DNA of 52,415 nucleotides. Source: Thiobacillus denitrificans (GTDB lineage: Bacteria; Pseudomonadota; Gammaproteobacteria; Burkholderiales; Thiobacillaceae). Under the pieces are notes generated by a model, which saw nothing but the letters and a program-made list of their open reading frames with translations, was not told the DNA's origin and searched no databases. Location: NCBI GenBank assembly GCA_002343685.1, contig DDRS01000010.1:1-52415 (forward strand), read 5' to 3'. The position numbers and the translations under genes were made by a program. Shown in pieces: positions 16,901 through 24,701 of the stretch. The first letter of the stretch is position 1, and each line of letters opens with the position of its first letter.

Positions 16901-17789
16901 GCTTGAAGATCGCATCCTGCTCGGCCACCGACAGACGGGAAAACAGCGGCAGGATTTCGGTACCAGGCGGATGGTGCTTGCGCAGCGCCTCGGCGGTGTC
17001 GCGGATCTCGCGCTCGCCTGGCAGGAAGACCAGGATGTCACCAGGGCCCACCCGCGCCAACTCGTCGGTGGCATCGAGGATGGCGGCGATCTGGTCGGGC
17101 GCATCCTTGTCCTTCTTCTCGCGTTCGCCCCTGGCCGGCGTCGCCGGCTCCTCGCGTTCGATCGGTCGCCAACGGATTTCCACCGGGTAGGTGCGCCCCG
17201 ATACCTCGATCACCGGCGCGTCGTCGAAGTGCTTCGAGAAGCGTTCGGCGTCGATGGTGGCCGAGGTGATCACCACGCGCAGGTCACTGCGCTTTTCCAC
17301 CAGCGTCTTCAGATAGCCGAGCAGGAAATCGATGTTGAGGCTGCGCTCGTGCGCCTCGTCGATGATGATCGTGTCGTAGCGGCTCAAGAGCGGGTCGCCC
17401 TGGCTCTCGGCCAGGAGGATGCCGTCGGTCATCACCTTGATCGCGGTGTCGTGGCGCACGGTGTCGGTGAAGCGCACCTTGTAGCCGACCCGGCCGCCGA
17501 GTTCGCTGCCCAGTTCCTGTGCGATGCGTGCCGCCACCGAACGTGCGGCGATACGGCGTGGCTGGGTGCAGCCGATCAGCCTGCCTGGTCTCGCCGCCTC
17601 TAATCCAAGCCGGGCCTCCAGGCACATCTTGGGTATCTGCGTGGTCTTGCCCGAGCCGGTCTCGCCGCACAGGATCAGCACGCGATTTTTCTGCAGCGCC
17701 GCGAGTATGTCGTCGCGGCGCTGGCTGACCGGCAAGTCGGGATAGCTGATAAGCAAGGGACTACTTGTTCTGGATATATTTGGCGTCAT
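13998..17789 (-). CDS. hrpA: ATP-dependent RNA helicase HrpA
   Basis: A 1263-residue DEAH-box helicase, close to the usual HrpA length of about 1300. In order: Walker A GETGSGKT (about residue 41), the DEAH box in IIIDEAHERS, motif III SAT, helicase C-terminal domain with QRAGRCGR, HA2 and OB-like regions, and the long C-terminal DUF3418 extension typical of HrpA. In E. coli HrpA takes part in mRNA processing and resolution of stalled or collided ribosomes. The start overlaps the stop region of the upstream CbiM-like gene by 29 bases, with GGA eight bases before the ATG, so it is probably coupled to it. Confidence 0.95.
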   Translation of the reverse strand: MTPNISRTSSPLLISYPDLPVSQRRDDILAALQKNRVLILCGETGSGKTTQIPKMCLEARLGLEAARPGRLIGCTQPRRIAARSVAARIAQELGSELGGRVGYKVRFTDTVRHDTAIKVMTDGILLAESQGDPLLSRYDTIIIDEAHERSLNIDFLLGYLKTLVEKRSDLRVVITSATIDAERFSKHFDDAPVIEVSGRTYPVEIRWRPIEREEPATPARGEREKKDKDAPDQIAAILDATDELARVGPGDILVFLPGEREIRDTAEALRKHHPPGTEILPLFSRLSVAEQDAIFKPTSALRRIVLATNVAETSLTVPGIRYVIDPGTARVKRYSARNKVEQLLVEKVSQASANQRAGRCGRVADGVCIRLYDEADFGNRPRFTDPELLRSSLAGVILRMKSLGLGDVVGFPFIDPPSSRLVTDGYQLLAELHALDEQGQLTKIGTQLARLPLDPRIARMLLAAEQQRCVREVLIIASALSVQDPRDRPMERAQAADEKHKLFADERSDFMGWLKLWRWYEEQVQHKKTNRQLQTLLQDHFLSPRRMREWRDIHGQLHAQVSELGLRENDKDAGYDTIHQALLTGLLGNIGFKSDDAKARPKPGEGNYQGARGIKLSIHPGSALAKKGSKWIMAAELTDTGRLLARTVAEVRPEWIESAGRHLLTRMTIEPHWEKDGARVVAFERVSLYGITLVARRKIHYGPIDPELSRELFIRGALVAGEYDTRAPWFAHNRALIKEIEDLEHKARKSGVWLDEERIFRVFDARVPQGLHNGAAFETWRAEAETVNPKILFLQREDILGEGIGADHTLFPETMAVDGVACKLKYRFEPGHVLDGVTLRLPLYLLNRIEAAQIDWLVPGLIREKLTALLKCLPKDKRRPLIPLPDTVTAFLGAAKPGERTLTEALSAYIHKKTGADIHPDEWKGELPAHLKMNVGVIDDSGQELASGRDLAVLRQQLGGAARITYGGGAEDSEFERVGLTEWNFGDLPAQVKFKRGGRELLGYPALVDNGESVDLRLLDAADVAESETRRGVVRLLRIALAAQFKQLDKDLARETALALKFRGFGSPEQLRAALIDAIAIRALLGDDDTPRDGKAFGKQKERAKPRIAVVKQALLRDSAEILDLHAQVAARLNAKPQFTAVMRDEIAHLAALVPADFITATPWAHLKDLPRYLRGILKRLEKLPAAEQRDARGMAGVLTLQNKYLARRGQVIGTASAALDDFRWQLEELRISLFAQELKTPYPVSAKRLDKLWNELARQPLN

Positions 17790-18444
17790 CGAAGGTTTCC
17801 AGCCAGGCAGGGCGATAGACCGCCATCATCGTTACCGCCATGCCGGTCGAAAATGCCTCTGCCCAACTGATCAATACAGTGGCATACGGCGTGTACTGGG
17901 TAAGCAGATAATCGAGCGGATACACCCCGGCCAGCGCCATCAGCGCCGTGGTCGTCACGCCGATCATCGCCACCGAAAGCGCGGCGCCGAAGAAACCATT
18001 TCCCAGCACGTAGATGAAGAAGTGATTCGGCAAACGGCGCTCGACAAATCGATAGACATTCCAAGTCACGGCCGCTGGCAGCGCCGCCATCAGCAGCGCA
18101 TCCGCACCCAGTGCCTCCCAGCTGCCATGCCCGAATGCCGCGTTCGCCAGCAGGACCAGCACACCGGAGAACGTGGCGCGCCAGAAGCCGAACATCAGCG
18201 TCAATGCCGCCAGTCCGTAAAGATGGAATGCCAGTCCGGGTTTGACGCCCGTTCGGATCTGCCACAAGGCCAGCACGGCCACTGTGGCGCCGAGAAACAG
18301 GTTCAGTCTCGATGGCTCGGCCAGCTTGCGCCAGTCGCCCGACATCAACCAGCGCCAGGCCAGAAAAGCCAAACCCAGCCAGCCGATCAGATAAAAGGAT
18401 TCGGGCAACAGTGATGCGGACTGGCCCAGCGCGTTAAAATTCAT
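17761..18444 (-). CDS. CbiM-like membrane protein (ECF-type permease)
   Basis: A 227-residue inner-membrane protein with about seven helices. The histidine-bearing HLYGLAALTLMFG segment, the GADALLMAALPAAVTW helix and the tail ETFDDAKYIQNK fit the solitary CbiM-related family usually annotated as energy-coupling-factor transporter permease (COG3235). CbiM proteins bind Co or Ni for uptake, but no ATPase or transmembrane T subunit lies nearby, so transport activity is uncertain. It is divergent from the YecA-family gene, with only 52 bases between the start codons, and its 3' end overlaps hrpA. Confidence 0.7.
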   Translation of the reverse strand: MNFNALGQSASLLPESFYLIGWLGLAFLAWRWLMSGDWRKLAEPSRLNLFLGATVAVLALWQIRTGVKPGLAFHLYGLAALTLMFGFWRATFSGVLVLLANAAFGHGSWEALGADALLMAALPAAVTWNVYRFVERRLPNHFFIYVLGNGFFGAALSVAMIGVTTTALMALAGVYPLDYLLTQYTPYATVLISWAEAFSTGMAVTMMAVYRPAWLETFDDAKYIQNK

Positions 18445-18496
18445 GGGCGGATTTTACGCGATGCGCGGATCCGAACCCTTACTTCGAGCCCAGACC

Positions 18497-19171
18497 ATGT
18501 CCGCACCCCAATCCCCCCACACCCGGCTGAGCGACGACGAGATCGATGCCCTGGCCGATCTGGTCGATCTCATCGACGAGCGCACCGACGTCCCGGTCTC
18601 GCTCGAAGGCCTGGACGGCTTCATCACCGCGCTGGCCTGCAGCCCGCGCGCCATCCCGGCCGAAGAATACTTTCCGGTGCTGTTCGATCGCGACGGCGGC
18701 CTGGATGCGATATTCGAGGACGAGGCCGACATGGCACGGTTCCTGGCGCTGTTCGATCGCCGACGCAACGAGATCGCCCGTGCGCTGGCCGCCCCGATCG
18801 AAGACCTCACCGACCCCAGGGCGCTGTCCCCGCTGATCATGGACTGGAACGGGCTGCTGGCCGAGCTGCCGCCCGCCGAAGCCGGACGCTTGAAGGCGGC
18901 CGGCATCCCGCCCTATGCCCAGTTGTGGGCCGCCGGCTTTCTGCTGGTCGTGGAATACTGGGAAGACGACTGGAACTTACCCGTGGACAGCAAGGACGAA
19001 GCCTTCGTCGACGAGGTGCTCGACCCGTTCTACGTGCTGGCCGCGCCGCTCGACGAACTCAGCCCGGAAGAGCTAGCCATCCGCCGCGAAGACCATGTCG
19101 CCCTCGCCGTCTGGGGCGCCTACGAACTGCGCGAATTCTGGCTCGACCGCGGTCAAGCCCCGCGCGCCTGA
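18497..19171 (+). CDS. YecA/UPF0149 family protein
   Basis: A 224-residue acidic cytosolic protein of the UPF0149 (YgfB/YecA) family: an early LSDDEIDALADLVDLI helix, the conserved VSLEGLDGFITALACSPRAIPAEEYFP core and a later WAAGFLLVVEYW helix. The family often carries a C-terminal SEC-C zinc motif, which is missing here. Function is unresolved. The start at 18497 gives the family N-terminus; ATGs at 18443 and 18461 are in frame but lie in the divergent promoter region. The HAD phosphatase gene follows 34 bases later. Confidence 0.8.
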   Translation: MSAPQSPHTRLSDDEIDALADLVDLIDERTDVPVSLEGLDGFITALACSPRAIPAEEYFPVLFDRDGGLDAIFEDEADMARFLALFDRRRNEIARALAAPIEDLTDPRALSPLIMDWNGLLAELPPAEAGRLKAAGIPPYAQLWAAGFLLVVEYWEDDWNLPVDSKDEAFVDEVLDPFYVLAAPLDELSPEELAIRREDHVALAVWGAYELREFWLDRGQAPRA

Positions 19172-19205
19172 ATTCCTGTCATTTGAACCTGCTAACGTCT
19201 ATCCG

Positions 19206-19898
19206 ATGAATCTCGTCCTGTTCGATCTCGACAACACCCTGCTCGCCGGCGACTCCGACTACGAATGGGGGCAGTTCCTCATCGCCAAGGGCGTGGTCGA
19301 CGGCGCGCACTACGAAGCCAAGAACCGCGCCTTCTACGAAGACTACAAAGCCGGGCGGCTCGATATCTATGCCTTCCTCGCCTTCGCCCTGCGACCGCTT
19401 GCCACCCATACGCGCGTGCAACTCGACGCCTGGCACGCCGAATACATGGAGACGCGCATCCGGCCGATGATCACCCAGGCTGCACGCGATCTGGTCAACA
19501 AGCATCTGGATAGCGCAGACCTGGTCGCCGTCATCACGGCTACCAACAGCTTCGTCACCGGGCCGATCGCGAAGGAATTCGGGATTCCGCACCTGATCGC
19601 CACCGATCCCGAGGAAATCGACGGGCGCTTCACCGGCGAAGTCGCCGGCACGCCGTGTTTCCGCGAAGGCAAGGTCGTCCGTCTCGAACAGTTTCTTGAG
19701 GCCCGCGGCACGCGGCTGGACTGCCTCAGCACCAGCTGGTTCTACAGCGACTCGCTCAACGACCTGCCGCTGCTGGAGAAAGTCCGGCATCCCGTTGCCG
19801 TCGACCCCGATGCCACGCTGCGCGCGCACGCCGAAGCCAGGAACTGGCCGGTGATCTCGCTACGCCCTCCGTCCCTGCAAGGACACATGCACCCATAG
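19206..19898 (+). CDS. HAD-IB phosphatase (SerB-like)
   Basis: A 230-residue HAD-superfamily hydrolase. Motif I is at the extreme N-terminus (FDLDNTLL, nucleophile Asp8), motif II Ser/Thr is in VITATNSF, and motif III/IV are the later lysine and YSDSLNDLPLL. This pattern, with the SDYEWGQFL cap opening, is the HAD-IB family related to phosphoserine phosphatase. The natural substrate could be phosphoserine, a phosphorylated intermediate or a lipid phosphate; betaproteobacterial members are often annotated as histidinol-phosphatase or SerB-like. It lies between YecA and the PDC sensor protein on one strand with short gaps. Confidence 0.85.
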   Translation: MNLVLFDLDNTLLAGDSDYEWGQFLIAKGVVDGAHYEAKNRAFYEDYKAGRLDIYAFLAFALRPLATHTRVQLDAWHAEYMETRIRPMITQAARDLVNKHLDSADLVAVITATNSFVTGPIAKEFGIPHLIATDPEEIDGRFTGEVAGTPCFREGKVVRLEQFLEARGTRLDCLSTSWFYSDSLNDLPLLEKVRHPVAVDPDATLRAHAEARNWPVISLRPPSLQGHMHP

Positions 19899-19909
19899 GC
19901 TATTCACGC

Positions 19910-20917
19910 ATGCACATCATCATCCCGGACCGATCTCCCCTGTCCGCTCCATCCACGCTTGCCGAAAGTGTCGCCCAGCAACGCAACGCCCTCGCCAACA
20001 TGTTGCGCGAACCGCTGGCGCTGGCGGCGCAGGCATGCAGCCGGGCCTGGCCCAGCCGGGCCGGCCTCAACGCCGCGCTGACGCACGCACTGAACGGACT
20101 GCCCGCCTGCAAGTACATGTACGCGCTGGACACCCGCGCCCTCCAGCTCAGCGACAACATCAGCCATGCCGGCCTGATCGAGACGGACTACGGACGCGAC
20201 CGCTCCGATCGCCCCTACATGAACGAAGCCGTGCCTAACCAGGGTTTCCTTCTGTCGCAGGCCTACATCAGCCTGCGGGCCAGGCGTCCTTCGCTGACCG
20301 CGATCCAGATCGTGCGCGACGACGACGGCCAGGTGCTCGGTTTCGTCGGTGCCGATTTCGACCTGCGCGACCTGCCGATCACCGCCAAGCTCTACAACGA
20401 GCCCACCGACTGGCGGCAGATCAAGGGCGACCCGGCGATCCGCGGCGCGGTATTCCACCAGACCCGCAGCGACAGCCAGATGGATCTGAATCTCGATACC
20501 GTGCTGGGCGTGATGGAGGAACTGATGAGCGACCGCGGCGTGTTCCACGGCAAGCTGCACTTCTCCAGCAGCCGCGCCACAATCTGGCTGGTCGACGACC
20601 CTTATCGCTACCGTCTGCTGGATATCGACGCGTTGACCGACCCCGACACCTGTCTCAGTTATCCGCGCCGCCCCTACCCGGACGATGCGGTGGTGCCCAA
20701 GGACAGGATACGCCCGGTCCTGGACACCCTGCGCGCGCTGCGCTTCATGGACGAAACGTTCTACCTGCGTGCGGGTTCGATCAACATCTTCAATGGCATG
20801 GTCGGCCTCACCTTCTCGTGCGACGGCTCGCATTACCTGCCGTGGGACGAATTCCTGAGCAAAGGCCACGATTTCTGGGCCAGCAGTACGCCCGGAATCG
20901 CCAACGCCTCCAACTGA
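19910..20917 (+). CDS. free-standing PDC/Cache sensor protein
   Basis: A 335-residue protein. Residues about 20-165 look like a PDC (Cache) sensor fold: helix ALANMLREPLALAAQAC, then YMYALDTRALQLSDNI, GRDRSDRPYMNEAV, LSQAYISLRARRPSLTAIQIV and the VLGFVGADFDLRDLP strand. Such domains normally sense small molecules outside the cell as part of chemoreceptors or kinases. Here there is no signal peptide, membrane helix or output domain; the rest (FHGKLHFSSSRATIWLVDDPYRYRLLDIDALTDPDTC and on) is unknown. It is therefore a cytosolic, stand-alone ligand-binding candidate. It converges on nsrR (eight bases between stops) and follows the HAD phosphatase by 11 bases. Confidence 0.75.
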   Translation: MHIIIPDRSPLSAPSTLAESVAQQRNALANMLREPLALAAQACSRAWPSRAGLNAALTHALNGLPACKYMYALDTRALQLSDNISHAGLIETDYGRDRSDRPYMNEAVPNQGFLLSQAYISLRARRPSLTAIQIVRDDDGQVLGFVGADFDLRDLPITAKLYNEPTDWRQIKGDPAIRGAVFHQTRSDSQMDLNLDTVLGVMEELMSDRGVFHGKLHFSSSRATIWLVDDPYRYRLLDIDALTDPDTCLSYPRRPYPDDAVVPKDRIRPVLDTLRALRFMDETFYLRAGSINIFNGMVGLTFSCDGSHYLPWDEFLSKGHDFWASSTPGIANASN

Positions 20918-20925
20918 ACACGGCC

Positions 20926-21399
20926 TCAGGCCGGCGTCGCGGCCTTCCTGGCACGGGGATGCACCTTTATCGTGGCCCGCGTTTTCCTGTCGGGACGACG
21001 GCGCCTGGTCAATGACGCCAGCGTCACCTTGTCCAGCTTGTCCAGATAGGCTGCCGTCGCCGATTGCAACACGTCCTTGAGCGCGCACGCGGGCGAATAC
21101 AGGCATTGGTTGCCGGATGGGTCGAAGCACTCGGCCATGTTGAAATCGGTTTCGGTATTGCGCACCACCTCCCCGATGTTGATATCGGCCGGTTCGCGAT
21201 TCAAACGCAAGCCCCCATTGCGGCCGCGCACCGTCTCGACCATGCCGGTCAGTCCGAGCTGGTACACCACCTTCATCAGATGGTTTTTGGAAATCCCGTG
21301 TACGTCCGCAATCTCGGAAATCGTCACCAGCCTGTCGCGGTGACTGGCGAGATACATCAGCGTACGCAGCGCATAGTCGGTGTAGACAGTCAGTCTCAT
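20926..21399 (-). CDS. nsrR: NO-sensing Rrf2 repressor NsrR
   Basis: A 157-residue Rrf2-family regulator. The N-terminal winged helix opens MRLTVYTDYALRTLMYLA and contains ISEIADVHGISKNHLMKVV, as in NsrR. Three cysteines at 91, 99 and 105 (ECFDPSGNQC ... PAC) match the spacing used by NsrR to hold an NO-sensitive iron-sulfur cluster. The C-terminal tail is arginine-rich and longer than in E. coli. It is divergent from the NO reductase gene, which it presumably represses until NO destroys the cluster. AGGA lies about ten bases before the start. Confidence 0.9.
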   Translation of the reverse strand: MRLTVYTDYALRTLMYLASHRDRLVTISEIADVHGISKNHLMKVVYQLGLTGMVETVRGRNGGLRLNREPADINIGEVVRNTETDFNMAECFDPSGNQCLYSPACALKDVLQSATAAYLDKLDKVTLASLTRRRRPDRKTRATIKVHPRARKAATPA

Positions 21400-21450
21400 G
21401 GCAGCAGCATCCTGTAATAGATCAACCCGCTATCGACCGGCTCATCCACA

Positions 21451-21480
21451 GTAAAACACGTACTTATTACATGTGTTTAC
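21451..21480. promoter_or_regulatory. inverted repeat in nsrR-norZ intergenic region
   Basis: GTAAAACAC (21451-21459) and GTGTTTAC (21473-21480) form an inverted repeat with one extra base in the left arm and a 13-base spacer. It lies about 50 bases before the nsrR start and could be an operator or a second regulator's site. I cannot assign a protein to it. Confidence 0.35.
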
Positions 21481-21552
21481 AACCTGACGGCCGGACACGC
21501 GTCCAATGTTGCATGGATGCATCATAACAAATCGATCTGAAGATATTTTTAT

Positions 21553-21587
21553 TTGCATACTTTAATCATTCATGTAATATACATCTT
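21553..21587 (+). promoter_or_regulatory. norZ promoter with candidate NsrR operator
   Basis: TTGCAT (21553-21558) and TAATAT (21575-21580) are 16 bases apart. Over the -10 box, 21565-21587 matches the 11-1-11 NsrR palindrome: the right half ATATACATCTT matches AAATRCATCTT at 10 of 11 positions, the left half ATCATTCATGT at about 7 of 11. Repressor binding here would block RNA polymerase. The norZ ATG is at 21635 with an AAAGGA ribosome binding site. Confidence 0.6.
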
Positions 21588-21634
21588 AATAACCCGTTTT
21601 CTTGTAGCCCCTTCGCTCAGAAAGGAAATTCGCC

Positions 21635-23920
21635 ATGAATGCCACACGCAAGCTCTGGACCTGGCTGGCCATCATCTGTGTCGCGTCCTTCGCCGCGCTC
21701 GGCTGGGTCGGCACGGAAATCTACCTCAAGGCCCCACCCATCCCGCAAAAAGTCGTCAGCGCCAGCGGCGACCTGATCTTCACCGCCGACCAGATTCAGC
21801 AAGGCCAGCAGGCCTGGCTGTCGGCCGGCGGCCAGCAGATGGGCACCGTCTGGGGCCACGGCAGTTACCTCGCCCCCGACTGGTCGGCCGACTGGCTGCA
21901 TCGCGAAGCGCTGGCGCTGCGCGAAATATGGGCGCAGCGGGATTACGGGATGCCCTTCGCGCAATTGAACGTGGGCCAGCAGGGCCAAGTGAACAGTCTG
22001 CTGAAAGTCGAAATGCGGCACAACGCATACAGCAGTGCCGACGCCACGCTCACGGTGTCCGACGACCGGGCTGCGGCGATACGCCAGGTGGCATCTCACT
22101 ATCGCGGCCTGTTCGGCCACGAGAACACGCTCGACACCCTGCGCACCCAATACGCCATGGCGACCGACTCATTACCCGACCAGGCCGACCGCCAGGCATT
22201 GACCGCCTTCTTCTTCTGGACCGCCTGGGCCGCCACCACCGACCGACCCGGCGAAACCGACCTGAGCTATACCAGCAACTGGCCGCATGAGCCGCTGGTC
22301 GGCAATACGCCCACCGCGACCATCGGCATCTGGTCGATCGCCAGCGTGATCCTCATGATTGCGGCCATCGCCGGCATGATTTTCTTCCATGGCCGCCACA
22401 AGGAAGAAGACGACCCGGTCCCACCCAAGTCCGACCCGCTGTTCGACCTCAAGCCCACGCCCTCGATGAAAGCCACCAAGAAGTATTTCTTCGTGGTGAT
22501 CGGCCTCATCCTGGCACAGGTGGGCATGGGCATCCTGACCGCGCACTACGCGGTGGAAGGCAACAGCTTCTTCGGCATTCCGCTGGGCGAGATCCTGCCT
22601 TTCACGGTCAGCCGGACCATCCATACCCAGTTTGCGGTCCTGTGGATCGCCACTGCCTGGCTGGCTACCGGCCTGTATATCGCGCCCGCCATCTCAGGGC
22701 ATGAGCCCCGGTTCCAGAAACTGGGCGTGGACGTGCTCTTCTATGCCCTCCTGTTCATCGTGGTCGGCTCCACCGTCACCGGCTGGCTGGGCACACTGCA
22801 ACACCTCGGGACCACATTCAGCTTCTGGATCGGCAACCAGGGACTGGAATTCACCAGCATGGGCCGGGTGTGGCAAATCCTGCTGTTCATCGGCCTGCTG
22901 TTCTGGGCCACGTTGCTCGGCCGCGGCCTCTGGCCGGCACTGAAGAAACCGTCCGAAAGCCGCGGCCTGATCGCGATGGTGTTCCTCGCTGCGCTGTGCA
23001 TCGGCGGCTTCTATGCCACCTCGCTGACCTGGGGCCCGCACACCCATTATTCGATGATCGAGTACTGGCGCTGGTGGCTGGTCCACCTGTGGGTCGAGGG
23101 CTTCTTCGAGGTCTTTGCCACCGCCGTCATCGCCCTGCTGTTCACGCGCCTTGGCCTGATCCGTGCCGCGACCGCCAACAGCGCGATCGTGCTGGAGACC
23201 ATCGTGTTCCTGTTCGGGGGCATCCTGGGCACGTTGCATCACCTGTACTTCACCGGCACGCCGACCCACGTGATCGCCATCGGCGCCATGTTCTCGGCGC
23301 TGGAAGTGGTCCCGCTCGCCATGATCGGGACGGAGGCTTACCGCAACTACAAGCGTTCGCAATCCGCCCCCTGGGTCCAGTCGTACAAATGGGCGATCCT
23401 GAGCTTCATTGCGGTGGGTTTCTGGAACGTGGTCGGCGCCGGCTTGCTGGGCTTTTCCATCAACACCCCCATCGCGCTGTATTACATGCAGGGCATGAAC
23501 ATGACGGCCGCCCATGGCCACGCCGCCCTGTTCGGCGTGTACGGCATGCTGGGGATCGGCCTGCTGCTGTTCTGCCTGCGCGGCCTGAGCGATCGCCAGG
23601 CCTGGTCGGACACACTGCTGAAACCCATGTTCTGGTCGCTCAACATCGGTCTCGCCATGATGGTATTCATGTCGCTGGTACCGGCTGGCCTCTACCAGGC
23701 ATGGGCCAGCGTCAGCCACGGCGTCTGGTTTGCCCGCTCCCCGGAAGTGGTGCATTCGACGCTGATGGAAGCCTTCGTCTGGCTGCGCGTACCGGGTGAC
23801 GTCGTGTTCTCGATTGGCGTGCTCTTCCTGACCCTGTTTGCGGTGCGGTTGCTGAGGGGCGGCAAACGCGTCCAGCTTGCGCCGCGCGGCGCCGGCGTGG
23901 CGCAAGCGTCCAAACCCTGA
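21635..23920 (+). CDS. norZ: quinol-dependent nitric oxide reductase (qNOR)
   Basis: This 761-residue single-subunit enzyme reduces 2 NO to N2O using quinol, in the inner membrane. The N-terminal part (about residues 1-230) is the NorC-like extension without a CxxCH haem motif, which marks the quinol type: a first helix, then a large periplasmic region (FTADQIQQGQQAWLSAGGQQ). The NorB-like part has twelve helices with haem and FeB ligands visible: IHTQFAVLW, WVEGFFEVFA (glutamates), the LHHLYFTG histidine pair and AHGHAALFG. It lies divergent from nsrR under a candidate NsrR site and probably detoxifies NO or serves denitrification; no nitrite reductase gene is in the window. Often annotated norB. 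Confidence 0.95.
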   Translation: MNATRKLWTWLAIICVASFAALGWVGTEIYLKAPPIPQKVVSASGDLIFTADQIQQGQQAWLSAGGQQMGTVWGHGSYLAPDWSADWLHREALALREIWAQRDYGMPFAQLNVGQQGQVNSLLKVEMRHNAYSSADATLTVSDDRAAAIRQVASHYRGLFGHENTLDTLRTQYAMATDSLPDQADRQALTAFFFWTAWAATTDRPGETDLSYTSNWPHEPLVGNTPTATIGIWSIASVILMIAAIAGMIFFHGRHKEEDDPVPPKSDPLFDLKPTPSMKATKKYFFVVIGLILAQVGMGILTAHYAVEGNSFFGIPLGEILPFTVSRTIHTQFAVLWIATAWLATGLYIAPAISGHEPRFQKLGVDVLFYALLFIVVGSTVTGWLGTLQHLGTTFSFWIGNQGLEFTSMGRVWQILLFIGLLFWATLLGRGLWPALKKPSESRGLIAMVFLAALCIGGFYATSLTWGPHTHYSMIEYWRWWLVHLWVEGFFEVFATAVIALLFTRLGLIRAATANSAIVLETIVFLFGGILGTLHHLYFTGTPTHVIAIGAMFSALEVVPLAMIGTEAYRNYKRSQSAPWVQSYKWAILSFIAVGFWNVVGAGLLGFSINTPIALYYMQGMNMTAAHGHAALFGVYGMLGIGLLLFCLRGLSDRQAWSDTLLKPMFWSLNIGLAMMVFMSLVPAGLYQAWASVSHGVWFARSPEVVHSTLMEAFVWLRVPGDVVFSIGVLFLTLFAVRLLRGGKRVQLAPRGAGVAQASKP

Positions 23921-23952
23921 CCCGGCCGATGCGAAGGCCTGTCCGCAACAGG

Positions 23953-24002
23953 CGCGGCCCGACCCGTCCAGGGCACGAAAAGCCCGGACGGGTCGGGCCG
24001 CG
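23953..24002 (+). terminator. very strong hairpin after norZ
   Basis: Arms 23953-23969 and 23986-24002 are perfectly complementary for 17 bp; inside them GGGC and GCCC add four more pairs after a single bulged A, leaving a 7-base loop (ACGAAAA). It begins 33 bases after the norZ stop. No T run follows on either strand, so it may be a factor-dependent terminator, an mRNA 3'-end stabiliser, or a processing barrier before the Rnf operon. Confidence 0.6.
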
Positions 24003-24125
24003 TCCGGCGACTGCGTCGCATGGACGGCCGACGGTTTGTACCCCCTCCCGCACAATCTGCCATCCCAGGCTTGAATCCCCCGCCTTCCGCGGCGGATAAT
24101 GCGGCATTGCGTCGGGCTGCCTGCT

Positions 24126-24701
24126 TTGGAAACCTACATCCTCATTCTCATTTCCACGGTGTTCGTGAACAACATCGTGATGGCCAAGATTCTCGGCCTG
24201 TGCCCCTTCATGGGCGTCTCGAAGAAACTGGAAACGGCGATCGGCATGGGACTGGCGACGACCTTCGTGCTGACGCTGGCCTCCGGTGCCAGCTACCTGG
24301 TCAACGAATACCTGCTCGGCCCCGAGTTGTTCTATCTGCGCACGCTCTCGTTCATCGTGGTGATCGCCGGCATCGTGCAGTTCACCGAGATGTTCATCCA
24401 CAAGAGCAGCCCGGTGCTGTACCAGGTGCTGGGCATCTACCTGCCGCTGATCACCACCAACTGCGCCGTGCTGGGCATTCCCCTGCTCAACGTGCAGGCG
24501 CAGCACAATTTCGTCGAATCGCTGTTCTTCGGCGCCGGCGGCGCGATCGGCTTCACCCTGGTGCTGATCCTGTTTGCCGGTATCCGCGAGCGACTCGAGA
24601 CCTGCGATGTTCCTTCCCCGTTCAAGGGCACCAGTATCGCGATGATCACCGCGGGGCTGATGTCGCTTGCCTTCATGGGTTTCTCGGGCCTGGTCAAATA
24701 A
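24126..24701 (+). CDS. rnfA: Rnf complex membrane subunit A
   Basis: This inner-membrane subunit of the Rnf (Rsx) complex couples electron flow between ferredoxin and NAD to ion transport, or drives SoxR reduction. About six helices; LGLCPFMGVS and PLITTNCAVLG hold the conserved cysteines placed in the membrane iron-sulfur site shared by RnfA and RnfE. The TTG at 24126 gives the family N-terminus (ETYILILISTVFVNN); an in-frame ATG at 24099 would add nine residues, and neither has a strong ribosome binding site, so the start is uncertain. The stop overlaps the rnfB start (TAATG). Confidence 0.9.
   Translation: METYILILISTVFVNNIVMAKILGLCPFMGVSKKLETAIGMGLATTFVLTLASGASYLVNEYLLGPELFYLRTLSFIVVIAGIVQFTEMFIHKSSPVLYQVLGIYLPLITTNCAVLGIPLLNVQAQHNFVESLFFGAGGAIGFTLVLILFAGIRERLETCDVPSPFKGTSIAMITAGLMSLAFMGFSGLVK

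Noticed and set aside
15933..17603. 556-residue open frame opposite hrpA
   Set aside because: The sense strand is an unmistakable DEAH helicase with every motif in place; the antisense product shows no domain.
22694..24055. 453-residue open frame opposite norZ
   Set aside because: Composition is His/Gln/Glu-rich shadow of a membrane protein; no start signal or family pattern.
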